From Strigamia acuminata (taxonomy: Eukaryota > Arthropoda > Chilopoda > Geophilomorpha > Linotaeniidae): DNA of 64,000 nucleotides. Numbering within the stretch: the stretch's first letter is position 1; every line of letters starts with the position of its first letter. Shown here in pieces: positions 21,178-30,393 of the stretch. A model generated the notes under the pieces. It did no database searches and was not told the origin of the DNA. It saw nothing but the letters and a program-made list of their open reading frames with translations. A program made the translations under genes and the position numbers. The stretch is taken from NCBI GenBank assembly GCA_949358305.1, contig CASHSZ010000070.1:1-64000 (forward strand), given 5' to 3'.

Positions 21178-21430
21178 AAAAATTTAGGCTTAAAACGATA
21201 CAAAAAAAATGAAATTGGACTTAATGTGCCCATAGTTTTGAAGTGTTTATAACAAGCGTGATAATCATGAACTGCAAGAGCCGGTAATGAAGCAAAACAA
21301 AAATTATGAAAAGAAAAAGGACATTTATTTGAAATGGAATTGGTGAAAAATTGAACAATACGTAATTCAGTAACGTCATCTCTGGATCCTGCTGCTATCT
21401 AGTGTCGTCGGAGGTTAACATAAACAAACA

Positions 21431-24400
21431 ATGGCTGAACAAAATATAACACTGCTAGTAAACCAAATAGCGGCGTTGGCAAAGATTCAAGCAGACGCGA
21501 TAGCAGCACAGACGAAACAGACTGAAGCAATGGTGAAGCAAGCAAAACCGATGGTATTAATGGGCACGGTAACGCCATTCAAAGGAAACACTGGGGCGGA
21601 ATTTCGCAGTTACAGCTTAACATTTGAGGATTATTGTACGCTCAACCAAATAACAGATGATAGTGAAAAAAGACAATTATTCTTATCAGTTGTTGGACAT
21701 GAAGTGGCAGCACTTTTACGAGATTTAATCTATCCGGATGAAACAAGCAAGAAAACTTACCTTGACTTAAAAACAACATTATCTGATCATTATTCAGCAT
21801 TAAGCAGACCTTGGATTGAAAAACATCGCCTGGCAGATAGAATTAGACAGCCAAATGAAACAATAGCAGTGTATGTTGCAGCGTTGCGTGCATTGGCACG
21901 TGTGTGTAGCTTTTCCACAAAGGAAATAGCAGAAAATGCGATTTTAACACAATTCATCCAAGGAGTAGCAAATGATCGATTACGTGAAAAGTTATTAGAA
22001 CAGGATACTTTGACCTTGGAAAGCGCAGTGAAATTGGCAAAGGCAGCGGAAACAGCAGCACACGGTCAGCTTATGTACGAAGGAAAAGCAATTAATGGCC
22101 AGTTACAACCATTACCAGCAACCGATGTCAAAGCTAAACATGAAACACCAATTAATGCAATAGATGACAGTAATCAACTAGACAAGAGCATGTACGAGAT
22201 GTCTACTTTCCAGAACAGACGATCAGCACCACAACCATCTTCTGCCACTGTCATGCAGCGTAGACAACCACCTGGATCATCTTGGAGGAATAACCAGCCA
22301 TGGAGAGAGCGACAGCCAGTGCGACGAGATTTGTCACAAACGCAACAATACCAGACTGAGCAACGCACCAGCAGAATCAATAATAGTGTGTGTAAACGGT
22401 GTGGATTAGACCATTATGGTCAAGTGTGCCGCTACGTAAATTTTGAATGCCGAAAATGTGGGCGTGTTGGCCATTTGGCTCGAGTGTGTCTTGCTGCAAA
22501 TCATGATAAACTAGCGCAACAACAGCAACAGTCAGTGAATCGACAACGGGGTCCATGGCAGCGTCGTGTACCAATCAACACTAACGTTATAAGTGAAGAA
22601 AATGAAACAAGGAAAGATAGTGCAACTAACCCAAAACCAATTGATTTAATATACCCACTAAATGTATTAAGTGTAGAGGGAATAGGGCGATTTCCCCCCA
22701 TATATGAAAAAGTAGAAATTAATGGCAAGATGATAAAAATGCTTTTAGATACAGGGTCGGAATTATCCATATTAACATCAGAGACATTTCGGTTTTTGTG
22801 GCCTATGAAAGAATTAGCACCAGAAATACACTTAACTCAACTAAAGTTAAAAACATTTACGGGTCATATATTGGAACCCATTGGTGCAATTACAGTGCCA
22901 GCAGTTGTTAAACATACACAGTTAGATTTAACATTACTTGTGGTGGATAACAACAGTGATAATATTATGGGAAGAAATATAATCGATCTTTTAACACCAA
23001 AAAACCCAGCTTGTCTAATAGATAAAATAGTTGAAACAGATAAAACAGTAGCAGGAGCAGAATTTATAGAAAATATAAATGAATCTCTAGAAATTGAAAA
23101 TTTAAGTACATTTGGGCACTGTGAGGCATTTAACATGGAGGAAGTGCAAGATATATTAAAAAGTAACGAGGCCATATTTGACGGGGAGTTGGGTCTGTAT
23201 ACTGGAGTACCTTTAAAGCTTGTTGTCGACAAGTCGGTAAAGCCAAGATTTTACAGGCCTAGACTCGTACCAATCGCATTAAGAGCGAAAGTATCCGACG
23301 CGTTGTCGGAATTGCAACGCCAAGGTATACTGGTACCAATAAAATACAGTGACTGGGCGACCCCCATCGTGATAGTTTCAAAACCGGGAGGTGGTGATTA
23401 TAAATCAACAATAAATTTAGCACTTCAACCAGACCCTTATCCCCTACCCAAAATTAGTGACCTATTAGCACAGCTAGCAGGAATGGAAATATTTTACAAG
23501 TTAGATCTTAAACAAGCCTACCAGCAACAGGAGTTGGACTACAATTCGTCGTTGCTGGTGGCAATTAACACCCAACAAGGATTATTTAGAGTAACAAGAA
23601 TGCCTTTTGGCATCCTTTCAGCAGCAGGAGAATTTCAAAGATTGATGGAACGGGAATTTGGTAATTTTAGATTAGTTTTGATATACCAGGATGATTTATT
23701 ATTAGCTACTAAGACAGTTCGTGAACATTTAAAGTTATTAAGGGCAGTATTAGGTCATCTTAGCAAAATAGGATTGAAGCTGACAAAGCAGAAATGTATT
23801 TTTTGTAAAAATCAAGTTGATTTTTTAGGATTTTGTGTGACAGCTGTAGGTGTACAACCATTAGAGAAGAGATTGGGTGAAATTTTACAGTCACCCCCTC
23901 CACAATTGGTGACAGAATTACGGGCCTTTTTAGGCATGGTAAATTTTTACCATCAATTTATCAAGAGTGCGGCTACCCTTCTTGCGCCATTGCACCACCT
24001 TTTAAAAAAAGAAATTACCTGGCAATGGAAGGATGAACAAAATGAGGCATTTCAGAAGATAAAACGTGTACTAACCTCAGACACTTTGTTAGTTCATTTT
24101 AACTCTGAATACCCAATAATCTTAGCTGCAGATGCCTCACCAGTAGGGGTTGGCGCAGTGTTAGCCCACTGTATTAACGGTTTTGAGAGACCGGTAGCCT
24201 ATGCTTCTAAATCCTTGTCAGTTGCACAGCGTATTTATGGTCATATACATAAGGAGGCCTACGCATTAGTGTTTGGAGTGCAACACTTCCATATTTATTT
24301 ATATGGACATACGTTTACAGTGTTCACAGACCATAAACCATTGGTGAGTCTGTTTAGCAAGGGAAGACCAATTCCCGAGATGGCCCCACCACGAATGATT

Positions 24401-25000
24401 AGATGGCTAATAACATTGAGTGCCTATAATTACACCATAGTACACAGGGCGGGTGTAGATAATTTAAATGCAGACGCCCTTAGCAGACCCCCATTGTGCA
24501 ATGTGACATCACCGGATGAAAGTGAAGATGCGGAATCGTTGGAATCAACAAATCTAATGTTTATTGCATTGGATGGAAATTCCATAACTTGGGCTGAATT
24601 AGCTTTAGAAACAGCAAAAGATCAACTGTTACAACATGTAATGACGGGTATGAAGTCATCATGGCCGCACAACGAATGGAACGAAGAAGCAAGGCCATAT
24701 TTGCGATTAATAAGTGAATTATCCATACTACGGGGTGTTTTGCTGCGTGGATCACAAGTGATTATTCCTAAAAGCTTGCAACAACGCGTATTGGAAATCT
24801 TACATCAAGGACATCCCGGTATGGTGGTAACTAAGCAAACGGCAAGATCTTTCGTGTGGTGGCCAAAGATTAACCAGAACATAGAACATTTCATCAGATT
24901 GTGTGAACAATGCCAAGCTAATAGAGACAAACACCGATTCCGTGGCCTAAGACTGTACATCCGTGGCAACGCTTACACATGGACTTTGCAGGTCCAGTAG
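21431..25000 (+). CDS. Gag-Pol polyprotein of gypsy element 1 (frame-truncated)
   Basis: 1189 residues from ATG 21431. Gag is followed by two zinc knuckles (CKRCGLDHYGQVC near 321 and CRKCGRVGHLARVC near 340). The protease motif LLDTGSE is near 440, reverse transcriptase has LDLKQAYQQ and YQDD near 752, RNase H has AADAS, and the integrase zinc finger HHCC lies near 1125-1165. Gag and Pol share one frame. In reverse transcriptase, KPGGGDYKSTIN lacks the few residues normally found between GG and DYK, suggesting a small in-frame deletion. The frame is lost at about 24940, just before the integrase catalytic core. Similar to K02A2.6-like gypsy elements. Confidence 0.9.
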   Translation: MAEQNITLLVNQIAALAKIQADAIAAQTKQTEAMVKQAKPMVLMGTVTPFKGNTGAEFRSYSLTFEDYCTLNQITDDSEKRQLFLSVVGHEVAALLRDLIYPDETSKKTYLDLKTTLSDHYSALSRPWIEKHRLADRIRQPNETIAVYVAALRALARVCSFSTKEIAENAILTQFIQGVANDRLREKLLEQDTLTLESAVKLAKAAETAAHGQLMYEGKAINGQLQPLPATDVKAKHETPINAIDDSNQLDKSMYEMSTFQNRRSAPQPSSATVMQRRQPPGSSWRNNQPWRERQPVRRDLSQTQQYQTEQRTSRINNSVCKRCGLDHYGQVCRYVNFECRKCGRVGHLARVCLAANHDKLAQQQQQSVNRQRGPWQRRVPINTNVISEENETRKDSATNPKPIDLIYPLNVLSVEGIGRFPPIYEKVEINGKMIKMLLDTGSELSILTSETFRFLWPMKELAPEIHLTQLKLKTFTGHILEPIGAITVPAVVKHTQLDLTLLVVDNNSDNIMGRNIIDLLTPKNPACLIDKIVETDKTVAGAEFIENINESLEIENLSTFGHCEAFNMEEVQDILKSNEAIFDGELGLYTGVPLKLVVDKSVKPRFYRPRLVPIALRAKVSDALSELQRQGILVPIKYSDWATPIVIVSKPGGGDYKSTINLALQPDPYPLPKISDLLAQLAGMEIFYKLDLKQAYQQQELDYNSSLLVAINTQQGLFRVTRMPFGILSAAGEFQRLMEREFGNFRLVLIYQDDLLLATKTVREHLKLLRAVLGHLSKIGLKLTKQKCIFCKNQVDFLGFCVTAVGVQPLEKRLGEILQSPPPQLVTELRAFLGMVNFYHQFIKSAATLLAPLHHLLKKEITWQWKDEQNEAFQKIKRVLTSDTLLVHFNSEYPIILAADASPVGVGAVLAHCINGFERPVAYASKSLSVAQRIYGHIHKEAYALVFGVQHFHIYLYGHTFTVFTDHKPLVSLFSKGRPIPEMAPPRMIRWLITLSAYNYTIVHRAGVDNLNADALSRPPLCNVTSPDESEDAESLESTNLMFIALDGNSITWAELALETAKDQLLQHVMTGMKSSWPHNEWNEEARPYLRLISELSILRGVLLRGSQVIIPKSLQQRVLEILHQGHPGMVVTKQTARSFVWWPKINQNIEHFIRLCEQCQANRDKHRFRGLRLYIRGNAYTWTLQVQ

Positions 25001-25878
25001 ATGGAAAGATGTTTTTTGTGTTAGTGGATGTGCATACAAATTGGATAGAAGTAGCGTGGTTAACTCATACAACAGCAAACATGGTTATATTACATCTGAT
25101 GAAATGGTTTGCCACATTTGCATTTCCTGAGGTGATCATATCAGACAATGGTCCCCCTTTTCACTCAGAAGAATTGGAAGAGTTTTTGCAAATGTGTAGG
25201 ATAAAACATTTATATTCTCCACCGTATCACCCAGCCTCAAATGGTCCAGCTGAGAAAGCTGTAAGAACATTTAAAACAGCTTTGAAAGGAATGAACAAAA
25301 CAAAACTTAATTTTGAGATTGCAAAATTCCTACTTCTTCAATACAACCTGCCTGGTAGCAAGAGTCGAACTACTCCCAGTAGTCTTGTATTTAAGTGGCC
25401 CATTCGAACACATCTACACATGATAGAGACAGAACAGTTAATGGATGTGAATCAATCTAAAGTCTACACACAAACATCTAAAAAAAGATTTTTTATCGGA
25501 CAAGCAGTTTGGGCAAAACTTTCTTCAAGAAAGTGGGAGGCAGGTATAATTGTGCAACAACATGGTGAAGTGATATATTCAGTAAAAATGGAAACTGGAA
25601 AAGAAAACAAATACCATGTGAACCATTTGCGTAGACGTGTAATAAGTGAGACAGAAACAACAGAAAATAAAGTAGAAGCATGTAGAGTCTTGTGTGAGCG
25701 CAACCAAGAGAAGCAAGTCAGATTACCCAAAACGTGGCAAATAGTAGAGAGGCCAAAAGAGGCAAGCAAATTGACAGATTACGGTTCCTCCTACGACACG
25801 GGTTCAAGGAGAAGCAAGCGTTTCCATCCATATAAACGGGTAGTTTCTCATAAAGAGTTCTATGAACAGTTCAAATAA
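24979..25878 (+). CDS. Integrase catalytic core of gypsy element 1 (shifted frame)
   Basis: The 299-residue frame is -1 relative to Gag-Pol and is open from about 24925. It carries the DDE residues in MDFAGP, ISDNGPPF and NGPAEKAVR, then a C-terminal region with WAKLSSRKWEAGIIV. No canonical slippery heptamer lies in the 75-base overlap, so a mutational one-base loss is more likely than programmed frameshifting. Confidence 0.85.
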   Translation: MDFAGPVDGKMFFVLVDVHTNWIEVAWLTHTTANMVILHLMKWFATFAFPEVIISDNGPPFHSEELEEFLQMCRIKHLYSPPYHPASNGPAEKAVRTFKTALKGMNKTKLNFEIAKFLLLQYNLPGSKSRTTPSSLVFKWPIRTHLHMIETEQLMDVNQSKVYTQTSKKRFFIGQAVWAKLSSRKWEAGIIVQQHGEVIYSVKMETGKENKYHVNHLRRRVISETETTENKVEACRVLCERNQEKQVRLPKTWQIVERPKEASKLTDYGSSYDTGSRRSKRFHPYKRVVSHKEFYEQFK

Positions 25879-25961
25879 ACGCTTTTGGTTTGAAAAGTGA
25901 TAAGTTAGCTTTATTAAAGAGAGTGTATAAAAATTAAGGATAATTTATACAGAGAGGTAAT

Positions 25962-26071
25962 TGCAGTGATACAATAATGGCGCGCTGTAGTAAACAAATG
26001 AACCAAATGTATTATTAACGAGAAACAATAAAAACTTCAGTCATAACTCATCATCCATCGGAAACAATGCA
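25962..26071 (+). repeat. 3' LTR of gypsy element 1
   Basis: Same as the 5' LTR except G for A three bases from the end. It is preceded by a short purine tract (AGAGAGG) that could prime plus-strand synthesis. Confidence 0.93.
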
Positions 26072-26451
26072 ATCCGTAAATATAATTTAGCACAATGCTT
26101 GTTGATTTGTTTTTGTGAATAGAAAAGAATTTTTTAGAGGTTTCAGCGCAAACAAGACAGATTGGGCGTGCTATTTCGCCAAATCATTAACCATAATCGT
26201 GTTGATCTGCTCTGTAATCTCCACGAGACTCTTCGCATAATACCCAGAAATTTCGGCAGGTTTTAGTTCGTTGATTCAACTTCTTTGCACTGTGAGCCAT
26301 CAATTCCATTCTCATTGTACACGGCATGATTTTTTATGAGGTTTGTTAATTATTTTTCTTGTTTTAATTTTAGGATAAGTATTTATTTCATGATAAATAC
26401 AGTCGCTACCAATTCTCCACTCAGGTTATTGTGTTACCATACTTCATAAAA

Positions 26452-26887
26452 ATGAAGATAAAACGTCAGGATTTCTGTTGCAACCTGTGCGATTATTCAT
26501 GTTCATATTATTCGCAATTGAAACAACACATGCTGAAACACACTGGCGAAAAACTATTCAAGTGTCATTTGTGTGCTTATTCTAGTGTTCAAAGTGGGGA
26601 TTTAAAAAAACATATTGCAACTCACACAGGGGAGAAATCATTTAAGTGTCATTTGTGTGCTTTTTCCTGCACTCAAAGTGGACATCTAAGGAGCCACATT
26701 GCAACCCATACAGGGGGAAAACCATTCAAGTGTCATTTGTGTGCTTACTCTTGTGTTCAAAGTGAGAATTTAAAAAAAACATTTATTAATACACACTGGG
26801 AAAAAAGCATTCAAGTGACGTGTATGTGCTCATTTCTATTCACGAAATGATAGCCTGAAAAAACATTTAACTAAGCATAAAAATTAA
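26452..26887 (+). pseudogene. C2H2 zinc-finger paralogue, decayed
   Basis: It starts MKIKRQDFCCNLCDYSCSYY, very close to the start of the zinc-finger gene at 19205, then has three good fingers with QSGDLKK- or QSGHLRS-type helices. In finger 4 an A run shifts the frame. Read in the other frame, finger 5 continues but its first cysteine codon is TGA. A stop after a clear last finger lies at 26885-26887. One linker is TGGKP. The two zinc-finger loci are divergent and flank the gypsy element. Confidence 0.7.
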
Positions 26888-27635
26888 AAACTTTTGCATT
26901 TGTTTATTCCGTTGAAACTCTTAAATACACAACGCTTAATTAATTTCTAATTGTATTTGTGTATTTTATTTTGGATTTTTAAAATAACATTATTACTTTT
27001 TTTAACTGAAATGTTTAGAAAACATAAATGTGTTGGATTTTTTTTTATTCAAGCTTAATTTCTCAATTTTTAAAACACAAACGAAACATGTAAAACTTGA
27101 ATTTCAAACTAAATGTAAAAATCTATTTTCTGCTTACACTATTTTGTGTTTACTGTATTTGACAAACAGATTATTAAAAATAACATTGCTGTCCGTATTG
27201 TTCATTTACTTGTTAGTCCTCAACTGCGTGTCCAGCATACCAATATCTCTAAGCATGTACTAGTGTAGAACTCCAGAACGCCATCAAGAAATTGCTAGGG
27301 TTGGTTGTCTTGTCTCACCTGTCCCTTTACACTTCACGGCAAAGCACGGCGCCTTCATTTCAGTTGAGCCAATTCAAGCGCAGGTTTAAAATAAAAAATT
27401 TTAATTACGGAATTAAAAAAGTTTTAAATGTTTTCAATGTTTTATTAAATGACTCGTCCAAAATTGACTTTCACGTAGATCATTTTAATTTCAATTATTC
27501 AAACTACACCTATCCAAGATGTCATAGGGAGGATCAAATGGCACTGCAACGTGCAACGTGACTAGAATTCACACGAACTCCAAAACAAGTTACAGATTTA
27601 ATATTTAGAAGAAGAAATTGAACGTGAAAATTTTT
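26888..27635. other. Intergenic, no gene supported
   Basis: AT-rich. An 89-residue open frame at 27292-27561 shows no motif that I know and no codon bias. Confidence 0.4.
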
Positions 27636-27641
27636 TTTATT
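27636..27641 (-). terminator. Polyadenylation signal of the BTB gene
   Basis: AATAAA on the minus strand, 13 bases after the stop codon. Confidence 0.6.
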
Positions 27642-27653
27642 CAGAAATAATGT

Positions 27654-29255
27654 TTAAATAACAGCAACATCAAAATGGATGCACCCATCAAAATCTACCG
27701 GCATCTTGTATTCATTAACTTTCGTCATCGTGTTTAAAGAGTAAACATTGTTCGCTGCATCTGTTTTAGTAAATATCAGGCAGTCGTCGTCGAAACAAAC
27801 GTACAAAATCATTTCACCGTGAATATTTGGCGCCGAAATAACACTCCAGCACTCAGTTTCAACGTCGTAAATTAACAGGGAGCAATTGGGGATTTTTTGA
27901 ACAAAAATCAATTTCTCAAAACCATTTACAACGCGATTTTTACACTTGATGCTTTGCCAATTGCCCGGTAATTTATCTTTTGTTATACAAGTCCCCGAAT
28001 CATCAACAACCTTTACGCACAATTCGTCCACGTCGAAATAAAATCTCCCGTCTTTAGCGGCTAAAAGCAAACACTTGAAATTCGCAATGTCGTCATAGAA
28101 ATCAACGACCTCCCATTTCCTCGAGTGAAAATGAAAACACGAAAAAGTATGATTTGTTCTTCTGAAATAAATCTCCGAACAATTTGCAGTTTCGCACGAC
28201 ACATCACCCACATCGAAGTTTTCGTTTCGGTCAAGATTGTGACCCGAATTCGCTTCAATCGCTTGAAGTCCAAATCGATTTGGCAAATGCTGGAAGTAAA
28301 ACATCCCTTTCGTCCTCGAAATCGCCGGATACCAATCCGTAGCCGCGCTGTTGTGAAGCAAATCGTCCACATATTCCCACTCCTCGTGGTTTAAATAAGA
28401 AATGTGAAGCGTGCAACTTTCGCCGGTAACTTCGAACACATTTATTTCAACTTGTCTCGACGTCTTAGCTAACCACTTTGACGTAACGGCTTTGTTTACT
28501 GCCTTGTATATTTCTGCTGATTTAGTAAGAACGTCGGATGTAAGTAGTTTGCGAAGCGAATGGTCTGTCCATTCCTCTAAACGCCATTCAGACAAACGAA
28601 AGAAAAGAATGTCAGAGTTCCATTTCTTTACGGACGACTGGACTAGCCACCAATTCTGAAAAAACGCAGTCAAGTCACCTGCATTGTTGCAGTTTAAAAC
28701 CTTAACCAGACTTAGCAGTTGGTTTTCGGTGATATCACCCAATTGATCGTTCTCGGAGATGAGTTTCGTGTGGTGGGACACAAAGAGGCGAACATTTTGG
28801 GCCGTTTCGTCTTCGTCGAACAGTTCCGCCAACAGCCAAATGTCTAGAAAGTTGTTTAAAGTCACCGTATTTGAATGTGCGGGCCAATAGATGTCGAATA
28901 AGTCGTCCAATAGCAACTTATTAGCTGCGACGAGTGTTTCTCGTCGTAGAGTGTCAGATATTTCTGCAGGGATGGGAATATCTTGGTCGTATAAGAATTT
29001 GATTATGATTTCCATGACTTCGGTAGATATGTCCGGGAATGTCGCCATGTTGGTTTCGTTCTCCATGTTGGCGTAGGTGAACATTTCACGGAAATAATCA
29101 CTTCCGGCGACCAAGATCCGTTTATCGGCAAGTACACGCCCGTCGTCTTTGCACTTTAACACAACTGTGTTCGGTTTTTCTTCATCTCGCGAATTGTACA
29201 AAATAGAATTGACTTGAAGACTTTGTTTGGCTTGATTCGTGTTGGTTGAGGCCAT
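27654..29255 (-). CDS. BTB-BACK domain protein (kelch-like family), 533 residues
   Basis: Intronless. A BTB domain (about 25-125: VVLKCKDDGRVLADKRILVAGSDYF-type core, then EIIIKFLYDQDIPI) is followed by a BACK-like region (NFLDIWLLAELFDED..) and a C-terminal half with weak repeats (W-V-V-F and WQSI blocks) that may be degenerate kelch blades. BTB-BACK-kelch proteins are usually substrate adaptors for Cullin-3 ubiquitin ligases; that role is by family. The start ATG at 29255 precedes ASTNTNQ and places BTB near the N-terminus. The frame stays open to 29498 without a good ATG. Confidence 0.8.
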   Translation of the reverse strand: MASTNTNQAKQSLQVNSILYNSRDEEKPNTVVLKCKDDGRVLADKRILVAGSDYFREMFTYANMENETNMATFPDISTEVMEIIIKFLYDQDIPIPAEISDTLRRETLVAANKLLLDDLFDIYWPAHSNTVTLNNFLDIWLLAELFDEDETAQNVRLFVSHHTKLISENDQLGDITENQLLSLVKVLNCNNAGDLTAFFQNWWLVQSSVKKWNSDILFFRLSEWRLEEWTDHSLRKLLTSDVLTKSAEIYKAVNKAVTSKWLAKTSRQVEINVFEVTGESCTLHISYLNHEEWEYVDDLLHNSAATDWYPAISRTKGMFYFQHLPNRFGLQAIEANSGHNLDRNENFDVGDVSCETANCSEIYFRRTNHTFSCFHFHSRKWEVVDFYDDIANFKCLLLAAKDGRFYFDVDELCVKVVDDSGTCITKDKLPGNWQSIKCKNRVVNGFEKLIFVQKIPNCSLLIYDVETECWSVISAPNIHGEMILYVCFDDDCLIFTKTDAANNVYSLNTMTKVNEYKMPVDFDGCIHFDVAVI

Positions 29256-29540
29256 GTGGTGACCCGACTGGACCGGGGTCAACGAAGAGTTTCTCTCGTG
29301 ACCTCGTTTCGGGTGTAAGGGGAGCCGCAAGCGCGTCTCCCTTCCCTCAGTGCATTGACATCTAGTCAATGGACAGGCGTCTGCCCTGAGGGAGTGGGGA
29401 TGGCTCGTCCACCCCACCATTGGGTGATTCCGGTCACCTGTCAACCCCGCTTTGTGCAAAGGAATGTGCCTTGCACTGAGCGGGCAGAACCAACACAACC
29501 ATCAAACGAGAAACACACGTAAAACCCGTCGTCCTACAAG
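29256..29540. other. GC-rich region between the BTB gene and the LTR
   Basis: It could be the 5' leader of the BTB gene (minus) or the start of U3 of gypsy element 2 (plus). The inverted CCCTCAGTGCATTGACATCTAG and TGGACAGGCGTCTGCCCTGAGGG segments can fold. I cannot place the border. Confidence 0.3.
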
Positions 29541-30321
29541 ATCAGGCCCAAGTAAATATACTGGGATTGACCAAGGACAAAGGACAATTTACCGTGAGTA
29601 CGTTTGGTCAGTGTCAAACTCCGCAGAGTAACCTGCGAGATAAGATTACCACACTATTTTAGCACACCAGCTAGAAATAGTAAAAACCACTCCAGTTTAG
29701 CGAGTTGTGCAGACAAACGGTCGCACAAGCCTAAACTGCAGTAAAACCACGACGAGCGTTCCCGCCGCTGTGTGACCGCCGGGAGCCAGAAGAGTCCGCC
29801 GCTGTGTGATCGCCGGACACCACACAAAAACCTAGACAACAGACCGAAGTAAGCCTTTTAACTAAGCATTCACTCGCGCCTGACCAGCGTGAGCCCGAAG
29901 GACCAGCCAGAGACGAGCCGAGGACGCCATATTGCCACGCCGGCCCAAGACGACATCACGTTGCCACAGCGAGGACGCCATATTGCCACGCCGGCCCAAG
30001 ACGACATCACGTTGCCACAACGAGGACGCCATCTTGGACACGAACGAGACAACAGACGACCTCGCCGATTCCAGCCAGCTTTCATCTTACCTTTACCTTT
30101 CCATTCCCAGCACCCATTCCGATTTACCTTTTACTTACCTTTCATATATATATATATAAGATATATCTGTACATTGTCCCACAGAATAAATCTATATTAT
30201 ATTTTACCTTTTATATCTGTGTAATCATTTCTTTGGGTAAACCGCTTGAGCAAGCGGTAGTGAGTTAGTCGAATTAAGTAATCAACCCACGAGTCAGCGA
30301 GAGCGAAGTAGGGGCGCGACA
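29540..30321 (+). repeat. 5' LTR-like region of gypsy element 2 (left end uncertain)
   Basis: It contains a TATA stretch (about 30143-30160), AATAAA at 30184-30189 and ends GGGGCGCGACA at 30321, two bases before the primer site. GAGGACGCCAT starts at 29920, 29971 and 30022, a 51-bp tandem repeat; CCGCCGCTGTGTGAYCGCC occurs at about 29763 and 29798. These repeats may be U3 enhancer-like modules. Confidence 0.5.
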
Positions 30322-30323
30322 CG

Positions 30324-30341
30324 TGGGGGCCTGTCCGGGAT
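30324..30341 (+). promoter_or_regulatory. Primer-binding site, tRNA-Pro-like
   Basis: TGGGGGCCTGTCCGGGAT matches the tRNA-Pro-type primer site known from gammaretroviruses at 16 of 18 bases. It lies two bases after the LTR end. Confidence 0.75.
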
Positions 30342-30393
30342 CAAGTTGAATAACTGATTCTAACCTGTGATTACATCATACCCAAAGCAAGAA

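Larger units (their letters stand above)
21054..26071 (+). mobile_element. Ty3/gypsy LTR retrotransposon, complete, 5018 bp
   Basis: The 110-bp LTRs (21054-21163 and 25962-26071) start TGCAGTG and end ACA or GCA; they differ at one base. A 5-bp target duplication, ATCCG, flanks the element at 21049-21053 and 26072-26076. A primer-binding site begins two bases after the 5' LTR. Domain order is gag with zinc knuckles, protease, reverse transcriptase, RNase H, integrase, which is the Ty3/gypsy order. The near-identical LTRs mean a recent insertion. It is probably not autonomous, since the integrase is split by a frameshift and the reverse transcriptase lacks a short conserved segment. Confidence 0.95.

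Noticed and set aside
24925-25000. Programmed -1 frameshift in gypsy element 1
   Set aside because: No slippery heptamer or strong downstream stem in the overlap, and integrase is split between its zinc finger and core. A mutation is likelier.
27292-27561. 89-residue frame between the zinc-finger pseudogene and the BTB gene
   Set aside because: No motif, no promoter or polyadenylation context, and AT-rich codon content like its surroundings.
29256-29498. N-terminal extension of the BTB protein to 614 residues
   Set aside because: The extension begins at a TTG codon, has no domain and sits in probable leader sequence. The ATG at 29255 gives the usual BTB layout.
30367-30393. Gag start at 30367
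   Set aside because: That codon is GTG; the first ATG in frame is 30394 in a good context.
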